Part shown: positions 43,639 to 51,894 of the stretch, piece after piece | How the letters are laid out: each line of letters opens with the position of its first letter | Numbering within the stretch: the first letter of the stretch is position 1 | Source: Chitinophagaceae bacterium | GTDB lineage: Bacteria; Bacteroidota; Bacteroidia; Chitinophagales; Chitinophagaceae | Direction: 5' to 3' | Assembly: GCA_016699815.1 (NCBI GenBank) | Contig: CP065012.1 | Span: 806,001 to 870,000, forward strand | DNA length: 64,000 bases | Made by a program: the position numbers and the translations under genes | The notes under the pieces: model-generated | Told to the model about the DNA's origin: nothing | What the model saw: only the letters and a program-made list of their open reading frames with translations | Database searches by the model: none

Positions 43639-44247
43639 CTATTCTTTTCCTCCATTTAGTGATTGCTGCAATGCGCCTAATTCCACCCATTTGTCATCTG
43701 CAGCCAGTTTAGCCTGCTTTGGCCATGATTTTGGTTCATGCAATGCAAATTTGTTTCCGGCTTCGTTTAAAATTGATTTAAGATTTTTAATTGACGATTT
43801 AGATAAATCTTTATAACGGTAAATACCTGCTTCGTTTAAAAGCCTGGCTATTTTTTTTCCAATGCCTTCAATTTTTGTAAGGTCATCGGCCTGTGGTTTT
43901 ACTTTTTTGGATTTTGGTGCAGCAGCTTTAACTGTTTTTTGGGGCAGAACAGATTTTTCTTCATTTGCCTGAACATGAATTATGCAATTTTCAATAGTAT
44001 TGCCCTGCTCATGCAGCAAAATGGTATTGGTACCATCGTTTACCCATCGGCCGTCATTTAAAAGATAGCGGTATTGATAAGATTTTCCGGTTTCCAGTTT
44101 GATTTCTGCTATCATGGAACCATCTTCATTTTTTTGCAATGCCACAGCTTCCTCTGGGTTCCATTTATTAAATTCACCTAGTAAAAAACCTTCAGTTGCC
44201 CCTGCTACATAATTTGCAGGAAGTGTAAAATGAACTTTTGTTAACAT
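43639..44247 (-). CDS. CBM48-like domain fused to a helix-hairpin-helix domain
   Basis: 202 residues. The N-terminal 90 or so (KVHFTLPANYVAGATEGFLL, FNKWNPEEAVALQKNEDGS, YQYRYLLNDGRWVNDG) resemble the AMPK-beta/isoamylase early-set (CBM48) fold. After an Ala/Lys-rich linker comes a helix-hairpin-helix region (about 118-155, DDLTKIEGIGKKIARLLNEA) with the tail LHEPKSWPKQAKLAADDKW. That second half is seen in DUF4332-like or L21-associated bacterial proteins. No signal peptide. No function can be assigned: one part suggests a glycan or protein contact, the other nucleic acid contact. Confidence 0.8.
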   Translation of the reverse strand: MLTKVHFTLPANYVAGATEGFLLGEFNKWNPEEAVALQKNEDGSMIAEIKLETGKSYQYRYLLNDGRWVNDGTNTILLHEQGNTIENCIIHVQANEEKSVLPQKTVKAAAPKSKKVKPQADDLTKIEGIGKKIARLLNEAGIYRYKDLSKSSIKNLKSILNEAGNKFALHEPKSWPKQAKLAADDKWVELGALQQSLNGGKE

Positions 44248-44263
44248 GTATTCAAAATTTTTG

Positions 44264-44271
44264 CAAAAGTA
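44264..44271 (-). promoter_or_regulatory. -7 box of the CBM48-HhH gene
   Basis: TACTTTTG on the minus strand, 16 nt before the ATG at 44247. Confidence 0.45.
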
Positions 44272-44352
44272 CGCATTTAACAGCAGCTAAACCAGATGTT
44301 GCAAGCCTTTAACAGTGGGTATTGTTCACATGTTTTTCACAAAAAATTAAAA

Positions 44353-45987
44353 CTATTTTTCAAGTAAAAACGGGTACCTGTAATCGGTTGCGGCAACAAA
44401 AGTTTCCTTAATCGTTCTTGCGCTCAGCCAGCGGTAAAGATTTAAAGCAGAGCCTGCTTTATCATTGGTACCACTTGCCCTTGCGCCGCCAAAAGGCTGC
44501 TGGCCTACAACGGCTCCTGTTGGTTTATCGTTAATATAAAAATTGCCAGCAGCATTGCGTAATTTGTTTACGGCAGTTTCAATGGCCTGCCTGTCAGTGG
44601 CAATTACGGCCCCTGTTAATGCATATCCTGAAGTACTGTCTACCAGCTTTAAGGTTTCTTCATATTTACTTTCATCGTAGATATAAACGGTTAAAACCGG
44701 CCCGAATAATTCTTCACACATGGTTACATACTTAGGGTCTGTTGCTTCAATAATGGTAGGTTCAATAAAATAACCTTTGGATTTATCGCAATGGCCACCC
44801 ACCCAAATTTTGGCTCCGCTGTTGCGCTTGCGTGCATTTTTAATATAGCTTTCGAGTTTGTCAAAGCTTTTTTCATCTATCACTGCATTTATAAAATTGG
44901 TAAAGTCTTCCACAGCACCCATCTTCATAGTTTTAATTTCATCTACCAGTTTCTTTTTTACCTGAGCCGCAATATTTGAGGGTATATATGCCCTTGATGC
45001 TGCCGAACATTTTTGGCCCTGGTATTCAAATGCGCCACGGGCAAGGGCGGCAACTACGGTATCTACATCGGCAGATTTATGTACTATTACAAAATCCTTA
45101 CCACCTGTTTCGCCAACAATTCGGGGATAGCTTTTATAGAGGTTCATATTTTTTCCTATGGTTTCCCACATGCGGTTAAACACACCTGTGCTGCCTGTAA
45201 AATGGATGCCTGCAAAATCGGGGTGATTAAAAATTACTTCGCCTGCTGTAGGCCCATCTACAAAAACCAGGTTGATAACACCATCGGGCAAGCCGGCTTC
45301 TTTTAAAATACGCATAAACATTTGAGCGCTAAAAACCTGTGTGTTGGCGCATTTCCACACTACGGTATTGCCGCACATAGCGGCGCTTGTGGGCAGGTTG
45401 CCGCCAATTGCCGTAAAATTAAATGGCGTTAATGCAAATACAAAACCCTCCAATGGGCGATACTCCAAACGGTTGTTTACACCCGGGCTACTGATAGGTT
45501 GCTGCCGGTAAATTTCACTTAAGTAATGAACGTTAAAACGGAGAAAGTCAATAATTTCACAAGCGCTGTCAATCTCTGCCTGAAAAGCATTTTTGCTTTG
45601 GCCAAGCATGGTGGTGCCATTCAAATACGGCCTGTATTTTCCTGCAATTAAATCGGCGGCTTTTAAAAATATATTGGCCCGGTTTTCCCAACTAAGCGCT
45701 GCCCATTTATCTTTTGCTTTTAATGCTGCATTAATAGCTTTGGTTACATGCTTTGCTTCGCCTGCATGAAATTTTCCCAAGCTATGCTGGTGTTCATGTG
45801 GCGGGCGAATATCTGATAATTTACCGGTTCTTACTTCTTCATTGCCGATGTACATGGGAACATCAATTTTTGAAGATTTTAATTCTTTCAAAACTTCTTT
45901 TAACCTTTTCTTTTCGACACTGCCCGGAGCATAGCTCAATACAGGTTCATTAGCGGGTAAAGGGTAATAATAGTCTCCGTATTGCAT
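44353..45987 (-). CDS. pruA: L-glutamate gamma-semialdehyde dehydrogenase (1-pyrroline-5-carboxylate dehydrogenase)
   Basis: Second step of proline catabolism: glutamate semialdehyde to glutamate with NAD+. The 544 residues match the stand-alone PruA form. Visible are the NAD-binding TPFNFTAIGGNLPTSAAMCG, FTGSTGVFNRMWETIG, the general-base Glu in VGETGGKDFVIVH and the nucleophilic Cys in YQGQKCSAASRAYIP, with CEELFGPVLTVYIYD near the end. Proline dehydrogenase is encoded about 3 kb away (49086-50309), not as a PutA fusion and not in the same operon. Confidence 0.97.
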   Translation of the reverse strand: MQYGDYYYPLPANEPVLSYAPGSVEKKRLKEVLKELKSSKIDVPMYIGNEEVRTGKLSDIRPPHEHQHSLGKFHAGEAKHVTKAINAALKAKDKWAALSWENRANIFLKAADLIAGKYRPYLNGTTMLGQSKNAFQAEIDSACEIIDFLRFNVHYLSEIYRQQPISSPGVNNRLEYRPLEGFVFALTPFNFTAIGGNLPTSAAMCGNTVVWKCANTQVFSAQMFMRILKEAGLPDGVINLVFVDGPTAGEVIFNHPDFAGIHFTGSTGVFNRMWETIGKNMNLYKSYPRIVGETGGKDFVIVHKSADVDTVVAALARGAFEYQGQKCSAASRAYIPSNIAAQVKKKLVDEIKTMKMGAVEDFTNFINAVIDEKSFDKLESYIKNARKRNSGAKIWVGGHCDKSKGYFIEPTIIEATDPKYVTMCEELFGPVLTVYIYDESKYEETLKLVDSTSGYALTGAVIATDRQAIETAVNKLRNAAGNFYINDKPTGAVVGQQPFGGARASGTNDKAGSALNLYRWLSARTIKETFVAATDYRYPFLLEK

Positions 45988-46034
45988 GGTATTTTATTTT
46001 ATTAGTAGATTTTAAATCCTTAATTATAAGCACA

Positions 46035-46042
46035 CAAAGATA
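46035..46042 (-). promoter_or_regulatory. -7 box of pruA
   Basis: TATCTTTG on the minus strand, 47 nt before the pruA ATG at 45987. Confidence 0.5.
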
Positions 46043-46098
46043 CAGTTCGTCTTTTCAACTTTTTTTATCATTCTAATACCCCATATTCTTTTATTTTC

Positions 46099-47194
46099 TT
46101 AATTACTTTCTGCTTCTTTTTCCAGCATCAAATACGCTTTAATAAATCCATCGAGTTCTCCATCCATTACCGGTTGAATATTGCCTACTTCGTAATCGGT
46201 GCGGTGGTCTTTTATCATTTTATAGGGATGAAAAACATAACTGCGTATCTGGCTGCCCCATTCTATTTTTTTCTTGTTGGCATTTGTTGCATCCCTAAGC
46301 TCATTGCGTTTTTTTAATTCTTCTTCATACAAGCGGCTTTTAAGCATTTGCATAGCTTTTTCCCTATTGCCTAACTGGCTCCTTTCGGTTTGGCACACTA
46401 CGGTGATGCCTGTAGGAATGTGGGTGAGAAAAACTTTGGTTTCCACTTTATTTACATTTTGGCCGCCTGCACCGCCGCTTCTTGCAGTTTCCATTTTTAC
46501 ATCGGCATCTTTTATGTCAATTTCAATACTGTCATCAACAAGTGGGTAGGCATGTATGCTGGCAAAGGATGTGTGCCGCCTGGCATTGCTATCGAAAGGT
46601 GAAATACGCACCAACCTGTGAACGCCGCTTTCTGCTTTTAAAAAACCATAAGCAAAAGGCCCGTCAAACTGGTAGGTTGCGGCTTTAATGCCGGCGCCAT
46701 CGCCCCATTGCCAATCCAGTTCTGTAACTTTCCAGCCTTGTTTCTCGCCGTACATGCGGTACATTCGGGCAAGCATTTCTGCCCAGTCCTGGCTTTCGGT
46801 TCCACCCGCTCCGCTATTGATTTCCAGCACCGCAGGTAAGGCATCGCTGGGGTCGTTGAGTGTACTTTTAAATTCTGCTTCTTCAATTAAATCATTAGCT
46901 TTAATATGAGCCATTTTTACTTCATCTTCTTCGGCTTCGCCTTCTTTCCAAAAGTCGAATAATATGGCAAAGTCTTCTACTGCGCCATTTACGGCTTTAT
47001 AAAGATCTACCCAATACTCGTTTTCTTTAATATCTTTTAAAATGGCTGTTGCCCGGGCATTGTCGTTCCAAAATCCGGGTGAAAGTGTAAGCTGTTTATC
47101 GTTGGCAATTAATGCCGTTCTTTTGTCCACGTCAAAGAAACCTCCCCAAAACCAGGATGCGGTCTCTCATATCTTTAATTTGTTCAATTGTCAT
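46099..47194 (-). CDS. prfB: Peptide chain release factor 2, expressed by +1 programmed frameshift
   Basis: RF2 reads UGA and UAA stops. A 20-codon first frame starts at the ATG at 47194 (MTIEQIKDMRDRI) and stops at UGA 47134-47132. Reading then continues in the +1 frame from GAC at 47133 to the stop at 46099, for 364 residues in all. The protein contains the RF2 stop-recognition tripeptide SPF (RLVRISPFDSNARR) and the catalytic GGQ (SGGAGGQNVNKVET). The internal UGA lets RF2 level control its own synthesis. A TAATTTTG box lies only 5 nt before the ATG. Annotators may wrongly start it at the GTG at 47130. Confidence 0.96.
47131..47147 (-). other. RF2 programmed +1 frameshift site
   Basis: The minus strand reads GGGGAGG TTT CTT TGA C: an SD-like GGGGAGG (47147-47141), 3-nt spacer, slippery CTT (47137-47135) and in-frame TGA followed by C. 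This is the canonical prfB arrangement. Confidence 0.95.
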
Positions 47195-47199
47195 AACTG

Positions 47200-47207
47200 C
47201 AAAATTA
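47200..47207 (-). promoter_or_regulatory. -7 box of prfB, probably leaderless
   Basis: TAATTTTG on the minus strand with 5 nt before the ATG at 47194. Confidence 0.45.
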
Positions 47208-47239
47208 AGAAGTTTAAAGCGGATAATTGTATTAAACAA

Positions 47240-47264
47240 AAGGCGAAGTTTAATACTTCGCCTT
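47240..47264 (-). terminator. Terminator of the small outer-membrane protein gene
   Basis: 10-bp stem AAGGCGAAGT / ACTTCGCCTT with a 5-nt loop, 22 nt after the stop at 47286, followed by TTTGTTT on the minus strand. Confidence 0.75.
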
Positions 47265-47285
47265 AAAATATTGAACATTATTTTT

Positions 47286-47744
47286 TTAGAATGTATAGCG
47301 TGCGCCCAGGCCGCCCCAGCCACCTGCAAAACCATATCCCTTTGTAAATTCAAAAGAGGGTTGCCAGTCGAGTGATAAATTTAAAGGCAGTTCTGCAAAT
47401 TTGTAATCTATACCTATTACGCCATCTACACCAATAACACTATTGTTGCCTTTGTAAAAACCAACGTGTGCACCGGGGCCAAGATACCATTTAAGGTTGC
47501 CTTCGGTATTTAAATCGCCGTAAATTTCATAAAGGCCCACAACCCTTACGCCTGCGGAATTAAAGAAGCCTACAAATTCCAATGCATTTTTTTCGTTAAG
47601 AAAAGTTTTCAAGGAAAGGCCGGCGCCATCCCAAATTTTTATACCTGCTGCCGTTTTATAACTTAAGCTGTTGGCTGTTTTGTTTTGTGCATTTGCGGAA
47701 AATGCAAGTACAGTGATTAAGGTAACAAAAAGAAGTTTCTTCAT
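47286..47744 (-). CDS. Small putative outer-membrane beta-barrel protein
   Basis: 152 residues with a signal peptide (KKLLFVTLITVLAFSANAQ). The remainder shows alternating hydrophobic/aromatic strands (ALEFVGFFNSAGVRVVGLYE, WYLGPGAHVGFYKG, PLNLSLDWQPSFEFT) and ends in the aromatic ARYTF, typical of a small eight-strand barrel. No specific family recognised. Monocistronic, with its own -7 box and terminator. Confidence 0.75.
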   Translation of the reverse strand: MKKLLFVTLITVLAFSANAQNKTANSLSYKTAAGIKIWDGAGLSLKTFLNEKNALEFVGFFNSAGVRVVGLYEIYGDLNTEGNLKWYLGPGAHVGFYKGNNSVIGVDGVIGIDYKFAELPLNLSLDWQPSFEFTKGYGFAGGWGGLGARYTF

Positions 47745-47769
47745 AAAAAATTTTCAATTTATTGAGGCG

Positions 47770-47777
47770 CAAAATTA
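47770..47777 (-). promoter_or_regulatory. -7 box of the small outer-membrane protein gene
   Basis: TAATTTTG on the minus strand, 25 nt before the ATG at 47744. Confidence 0.45.
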
Positions 47778-47816
47778 GCCATTTTTTTGCTATAAAAAAA
47801 TTGCAGGAATATTTAA

Positions 47817-48317
47817 CTAATAAATAAGATTTTTTCGCTGCATGGTATAGAGCACAATAAACAAAAGAGTTATCATTGCCATTACCATAGTGGTTGCCAT
47901 TTCCCCGGAAAAATATCCTGCTCCCAATATCAATAAATTACCAACCCAGGGCAATACCTGGCCTGCAATGTAAAGCCAGTAACCATCTTTTTTTAATTTA
48001 CGCATTAGTACAGCACCTAATAGGCAAAGCCCGGCGCCAAGAATATTAACTGCTATGTAGGGAACCATGTTCTTTTCTATTATCTCCAATTTTACATTGG
48101 CTTTTCTAATATTTTCCATATCCTTTGCAGAAATTTCCTGGCCAGATTCTGCAGCTTTGGCCATCATCTTTTTACTAAACCCGGAGCAAGTAGGTGTTAA
48201 GAGTATTGAAATGAGGAAAAATGCCGAACCAATTATGGTTAAAATAGTAAGAATGTTTAGCGTTTTTGTCAATTTAGGTTTTTCAAATTCGCCCTGGTCA
48301 ATGGTTGTAAATTCCAT
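47817..48317 (-). CDS. Four-helix membrane protein of unknown function
   Basis: 166 residues from the ATG at 48317; an in-frame ATG at 48335 would add six residues and cannot be excluded. Four hydrophobic helices are seen: one near residues 25-45 (ILTILTIIGSAFFLISILL), then after a polar Lys/Glu-rich loop three more (AVNILGAGLCLLGAVLM, WLYIAGQVLPWVGNLLILGA, TMVMAMITLLFIVLY). No known domain recognised. It is divergent from the PdeM gene. Confidence 0.7.
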   Translation of the reverse strand: MEFTTIDQGEFEKPKLTKTLNILTILTIIGSAFFLISILLTPTCSGFSKKMMAKAAESGQEISAKDMENIRKANVKLEIIEKNMVPYIAVNILGAGLCLLGAVLMRKLKKDGYWLYIAGQVLPWVGNLLILGAGYFSGEMATTMVMAMITLLFIVLYTMQRKNLIY

Positions 48318-48382
48318 AATAAAATAATTTTTCACAATTTAAGCAGGCAAAAGAAATTAAGCAAATGAAAATTCTTCACATT

Positions 48383-48390
48383 TACCTTTG
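48383..48390 (+). promoter_or_regulatory. -7 box of pdeM, near-leaderless
   Basis: TACCTTTG with 6 nt before the ATG at 48397. Confidence 0.45.
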
Positions 48391-48396
48391 TTTTAA

Positions 48397-49053
48397 ATGA
48401 GGGGATTTTTAGTACATACAATACAAAACGAAAATTTTTTAGTGTTGCCTCAAAAATGCCTGTATTGGGAAAACCAAAAAACATTATTGCTTTCAGATTT
48501 GCATTTAGGCAAGAGTGGCCATTTTCGCAAAAACGGTATCGGAATTCCTCAAAACATTTTTAAAGAAGATATGCAGCAGTTGCTATCGCTAATACAATAT
48601 TTTAAACCAAAGTATGTATTAATTATCGGCGATTTTTTTCATAGCCATGCCAACAAGGAGCATGATTTTTTTTTAAGGTGGAAAAAAGGTATTGCATATG
48701 TAAATTTTCAACTGGTTTTAGGTAACCACGATGTATTGAATGAACAATGGTACAGAGATGCAGGCATTTCGCTTTATGAGGAAAAATTAATATTGAATCA
48801 ATTTTGCTTTATGCATGATGCAGATATTTCGGCATTACCAGGCAACTCTTATACTTTTTGCGGGCATATTCACCCGGCAGTAAAATTGAGCGGGGCTGGC
48901 AAGCAGTCGTTAACACTTCCTTGTTTTTATTTCTCCAAATATCATGCAGTATTACCTGCATTTGGAAATTTTACAGGTACACATATCGTAAGCCCAAAAA
49001 AAAATGATAGTGTGTATATAATTGCAGAAAATAAAGTGATGAAAATAATGTAG
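48397..49053 (+). CDS. pdeM: Ligase-associated DNA damage response endonuclease PdeM-like metallophosphoesterase
   Basis: 218 residues of the calcineurin-like phosphoesterase fold with all metal motifs: LLLSDLHLGKSGHFRKNG (Asp, His), IIGDFFHSHANKEHD, LVLGNHDVL and FCGHIHPAVKLSG. The short length and the opening VLPQKCLYWENQKTLLLSDL match PdeM, a member of a DNA-repair gene set with a Lhr-like helicase, an exonuclease and an ATP-dependent DNA ligase. Those partners are not adjacent here, so the gene is an orphan of that cluster in this window. Confidence 0.85.
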   Translation: MRGFLVHTIQNENFLVLPQKCLYWENQKTLLLSDLHLGKSGHFRKNGIGIPQNIFKEDMQQLLSLIQYFKPKYVLIIGDFFHSHANKEHDFFLRWKKGIAYVNFQLVLGNHDVLNEQWYRDAGISLYEEKLILNQFCFMHDADISALPGNSYTFCGHIHPAVKLSGAGKQSLTLPCFYFSKYHAVLPAFGNFTGTHIVSPKKNDSVYIIAENKVMKIM

Positions 49054-49085
49054 GTATAAAATAAATACCCTGCACCGTCTTTTTG

Positions 49086-50309
49086 CTAATTTTTCGCTTT
49101 TCTCCTTATCATTTCTTTATGAATAATGCTGAGTTCCCTGCCTGTTTGGCCAGATACGGAACTGTTCTCCTGTGCCCTGCGCATGAGATATGGGATTACA
49201 TCTTTTATGGGGCCAAATGGCAGGTATTTGCTTACGGTAAAATTGCTGTGGGCAAGGTTAAACGTAATATTATCACTCATGCCATAGAGTTGTGAAAAAT
49301 GAATATGTGGATGGTTGTGAGGTAGCTTTTTTTCATCGAGTAATTGGGTGGTAAGCATATTACTAAATTCATTGTGTGAGGCTACAATTAATGAAATGGA
49401 ACCAATATGCTCCAGCGAATATTTTATGGCATCATTAAAATCATTATCGCAACTTTGTTTATCGGGTTGTATGGGCGAAGGATAATCTTTTTCAGCAGCC
49501 CTTTCCCTTTCTTTTTCCATATAAGCGCCACGTACAATTTTTATAGCCAGTATAAATTCCCTTTCAAGCGCCGCCTTGTGGCATTCTTTCAAAAAAGCCA
49601 GCCTGTCGTGGCGGTAAAGTTGAACAGTATTATAAATTAGCGGTGCAATTTTATTGAACTTATCCATCATCATTAGGGTAATGGCATCTACCGGGTCTTG
49701 TATCCAGGTTTCTTCTGCATCTACCAAAACACCTATTTTTTTATGCACTGCAACTTCGCAAATTTTAGCAAGCCTGTTTACTACTTTTTGCCATTCTTCT
49801 TTTTCATTTTGCGATAATGCATCCACCGCTTTGCTGTAGCGGTTCATTAAAGTGCCTTCACTGCCTTTCATTGATGTATCTAATTTTTCCAGCAAAGCGC
49901 CCCGGGCAATTCCGGTTACTTTAATGCTCATAAATGGAACATTAATTTGCGTGGCAGCATAATTAATTACATCAATAAAAACTTCTGTTGCATGGTCAAA
50001 ACCCTCTTCGCCATTAATTCCACCTTCCACACCATAATCTAAAATTACTTTTACATTATAGTTACCCAGTTTTTTGGCTACTGATGCGGTTTGCTGCAGG
50101 TTTTCGCCGCCAACAAACTGGCTAAAAATTGTTTTGCGTAAAAGCGGTTTTACAAACGGGCAATTCCATTTAATAGCAGGCGGCGTAATAGCAAGGCCTA
50201 TTTTTAGTAATAATGGGCTGTTCATTGCCCAAAAAAGAAATTTGGCTTTTTTTAATTCAGCATTGGTTTTGTAAGCATACGCAAGCTCGGTGTTATCGAA
50301 TGACAGCAT
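49086..50309 (-). CDS. Proline dehydrogenase
   Basis: First step of proline catabolism: FAD-dependent oxidation of proline to pyrroline-5-carboxylate. The true start is the ATG at 50309 (MLSFDNTELAYAY, 407 residues); the open frame upstream of it overlaps the divergent thioesterase gene and is not coding. The barrel motifs are present: VKVILDYGVEGG, VLVDAEETWIQ, IKIVRGAYMEKERE, IVASHNEFS and, near the end, YLMRRAQENSSV, which binds substrate. It is the monofunctional type. A TATTTTTG box lies 29 nt upstream. Confidence 0.94.
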   Translation of the reverse strand: MLSFDNTELAYAYKTNAELKKAKFLFWAMNSPLLLKIGLAITPPAIKWNCPFVKPLLRKTIFSQFVGGENLQQTASVAKKLGNYNVKVILDYGVEGGINGEEGFDHATEVFIDVINYAATQINVPFMSIKVTGIARGALLEKLDTSMKGSEGTLMNRYSKAVDALSQNEKEEWQKVVNRLAKICEVAVHKKIGVLVDAEETWIQDPVDAITLMMMDKFNKIAPLIYNTVQLYRHDRLAFLKECHKAALEREFILAIKIVRGAYMEKERERAAEKDYPSPIQPDKQSCDNDFNDAIKYSLEHIGSISLIVASHNEFSNMLTTQLLDEKKLPHNHPHIHFSQLYGMSDNITFNLAHSNFTVSKYLPFGPIKDVIPYLMRRAQENSSVSGQTGRELSIIHKEMIRRKAKN

Positions 50310-50338
50310 AATGGCAATATAAGATGAAAAATTTTTAG

Positions 50339-50346
50339 CAAAAATA
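50339..50346 (-). promoter_or_regulatory. -7 box of the proline dehydrogenase gene
   Basis: TATTTTTG on the minus strand, 29 nt before the ATG at 50309. Confidence 0.4.
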
Positions 50347-50396
50347 GTTATTAATGTCAAAATAATATAGGGCAGGTGAAAACAGCTTTTCGCCAC

Positions 50397-50404
50397 TATC
50401 TTTG
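50397..50404 (+). promoter_or_regulatory. -7 box of the acyl-CoA thioesterase gene
   Basis: TATCTTTG, 11 nt before the ATG at 50416, predicting a very short leader. Confidence 0.5.
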
Positions 50405-50415
50405 CAAAAAAAATT

Positions 50416-50928
50416 ATGGATAAAAAAGCATCCGAATCGAGGGTAATAATGACGGAAATTGTACTGCCCAATGATACCAATACCTTTGGTAACCTTATGG
50501 GCGGCCGGTTGATGTACTGGATGGATATTGCCGCAGCTTTATCGGCAATGCAGCATTGTGCTTCGCCGGTAGTAACGGCTTCGGTAGATAATATTTCTTT
50601 TGAATCTCCCATAAAACTGGGTAACGTAGTGCATATAGAAGCTAAGGTAACCCGGGCTTTTAACAGCAGCATGGAAATACACATTAATGTGTGGGGAGAA
50701 GATGCCCTGCAGCAATATAAATATAAGAGCAATGAAGCTTATTACACTTTTGTAGCGCTCGATCCTAATGGGAAACCAAAACCCATTATTAAAATTATTC
50801 CCGAAACTGATGATGAAATACGGCTTTTTGATGGCGCATTAAGAAGAAGGCAACTCCGGCTGATACTTGGTGGTAAAATGAGCCCTAATGAAGCAGTGGA
50901 GCTCAAAGCTTTGTTTATAAAAGGATAA
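50416..50928 (+). CDS. Acyl-CoA thioesterase, YciA/BACH-type hotdog protein
   Basis: 170 residues. The hotdog active-site region NTFGNLMGGRLMYWMDIAAA (with Asn and Asp) and the next strand VVTASVDNISFESPIKLGNV are characteristic of cytosolic acyl-CoA hydrolases. A C-terminal extension of about 30 residues (LFDGALRRRQLRLILGGKMS) is helical and probably helps oligomerise. It cleaves acyl-CoA to free acid and CoA. Divergent from proline dehydrogenase and convergent with the acyltransferase downstream (16-nt gap). Confidence 0.92.
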   Translation: MDKKASESRVIMTEIVLPNDTNTFGNLMGGRLMYWMDIAAALSAMQHCASPVVTASVDNISFESPIKLGNVVHIEAKVTRAFNSSMEIHINVWGEDALQQYKYKSNEAYYTFVALDPNGKPKPIIKIIPETDDEIRLFDGALRRRQLRLILGGKMSPNEAVELKALFIKG

Positions 50929-50944
50929 AAGATTTTGTATTTTT

Positions 50945-51715
50945 TTACTTATCGGCAAGGCTCATTAAATGGTGCTTGCCTTTGAGCATATATTTTTTAC
51001 TTTGCTCAATGGCATCCATTACTTTGTCTAAAATATTTTCGGCAGTATCGTTGTAATCAATATACATAGGCTCTTTAAAGGTTACGGAAAGCTGCGAACC
51101 CTTCTTTTTAAACTTTAGCCCTTTTTTATTAAATGCCCTCCAGTAACCATTAATTACCACAGGTACCACTACAGGTTGATTTTGTTTTATAATAAATGCG
51201 GTTCCTTTGCGGCCTGGTGCAAATGGTTTAGTAGTACCCTGCGGAAAAGTAATTACCCAATTTTTTTGCAAAGCTTCAGTAATTTTCCTGGTGTCCGACG
51301 GGTCCAATCCACGCCTTACTTCCTGGCCTTCGGCACGCCAGGTACGCTTTACCGTAATGGCGCCCGCAAGTGTAAATAATTTGGTAAGCCAATTTGCCTT
51401 CATGGTTTCTTCTGCGGCAACATATTTTATACGGGTAAAAGGCCATAATAGGTAATAGGGCAATCCAAGCCTGTTTTTTTTTCGCCAGCGGGATGCACAA
51501 AAAATATGTATAAAACTAATTACATCGGCAAAATAGGTTTGATGGTTGCTAACAAATAGTACATTATTACGGGGAAGATTTTTTAGGTTTTCCATGCCGT
51601 AAATTTTCATACGGTTAATAATATTTAAGCCGGGATATGTAAAAATGCCAACAAAACCATACACCAGCCCTTTTACAATTGATGAGTTTTTGATAGAATA
51701 AAAAAGTTTTTGCAT
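50945..51715 (-). CDS. 1-acyl-sn-glycerol-3-phosphate acyltransferase-like protein (PlsC family)
   Basis: 256 residues. The acyltransferase block I NHxxxxD motif is in VSNHQTYFADVISFIH (His58, Asp64), block III in WVITFPQGTTKPFAPGRKGT, and block IV in QPVVVPVVINGYW. A hydrophobic N-terminal segment (GLVYGFVGIFTYPGL) suggests membrane association. It likely makes phosphatidic acid or acylates another lipid; several PlsC paralogs usually exist, so the exact acceptor is open. Confidence 0.88.
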   Translation of the reverse strand: MQKLFYSIKNSSIVKGLVYGFVGIFTYPGLNIINRMKIYGMENLKNLPRNNVLFVSNHQTYFADVISFIHIFCASRWRKKNRLGLPYYLLWPFTRIKYVAAEETMKANWLTKLFTLAGAITVKRTWRAEGQEVRRGLDPSDTRKITEALQKNWVITFPQGTTKPFAPGRKGTAFIIKQNQPVVVPVVINGYWRAFNKKGLKFKKKGSQLSVTFKEPMYIDYNDTAENILDKVMDAIEQSKKYMLKGKHHLMSLADK

Positions 51716-51759
51716 TTTTTGGCTGCAAGTCTGATTAAGTATTTATATAATACCCATTT

Positions 51760-51767
51760 CAAATATA
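51760..51767 (-). promoter_or_regulatory. -7 box of the PlsC-family gene
   Basis: TATATTTG on the minus strand, 44 nt before the ATG at 51715. Confidence 0.45.
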
Positions 51768-51854
51768 GGGATAAAAAAGATTTCTATTTAAAGCTCAATC
51801 AGGCAAACATATATTTGAAAATAATAATGATTTTTTCGGTAAAACTTTATCTCT

Positions 51855-51862
51855 TATATTTG
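51855..51862 (+). promoter_or_regulatory. -7 box of the small secreted protein gene
   Basis: TATATTTG, 32 nt before the ATG at 51895. A TTTC near 51835-51838 could be a degenerate -33 element. Confidence 0.45.
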
Positions 51863-51894
51863 GGCTACAATACGTTAATGTAAAATATATCAAA

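Noticed and set aside
50310..50732. Long N-terminal extension of the proline dehydrogenase frame
   Set aside because: It runs antisense through the well-supported thioesterase gene and past both promoters; family homology starts at the ATG at 50309.
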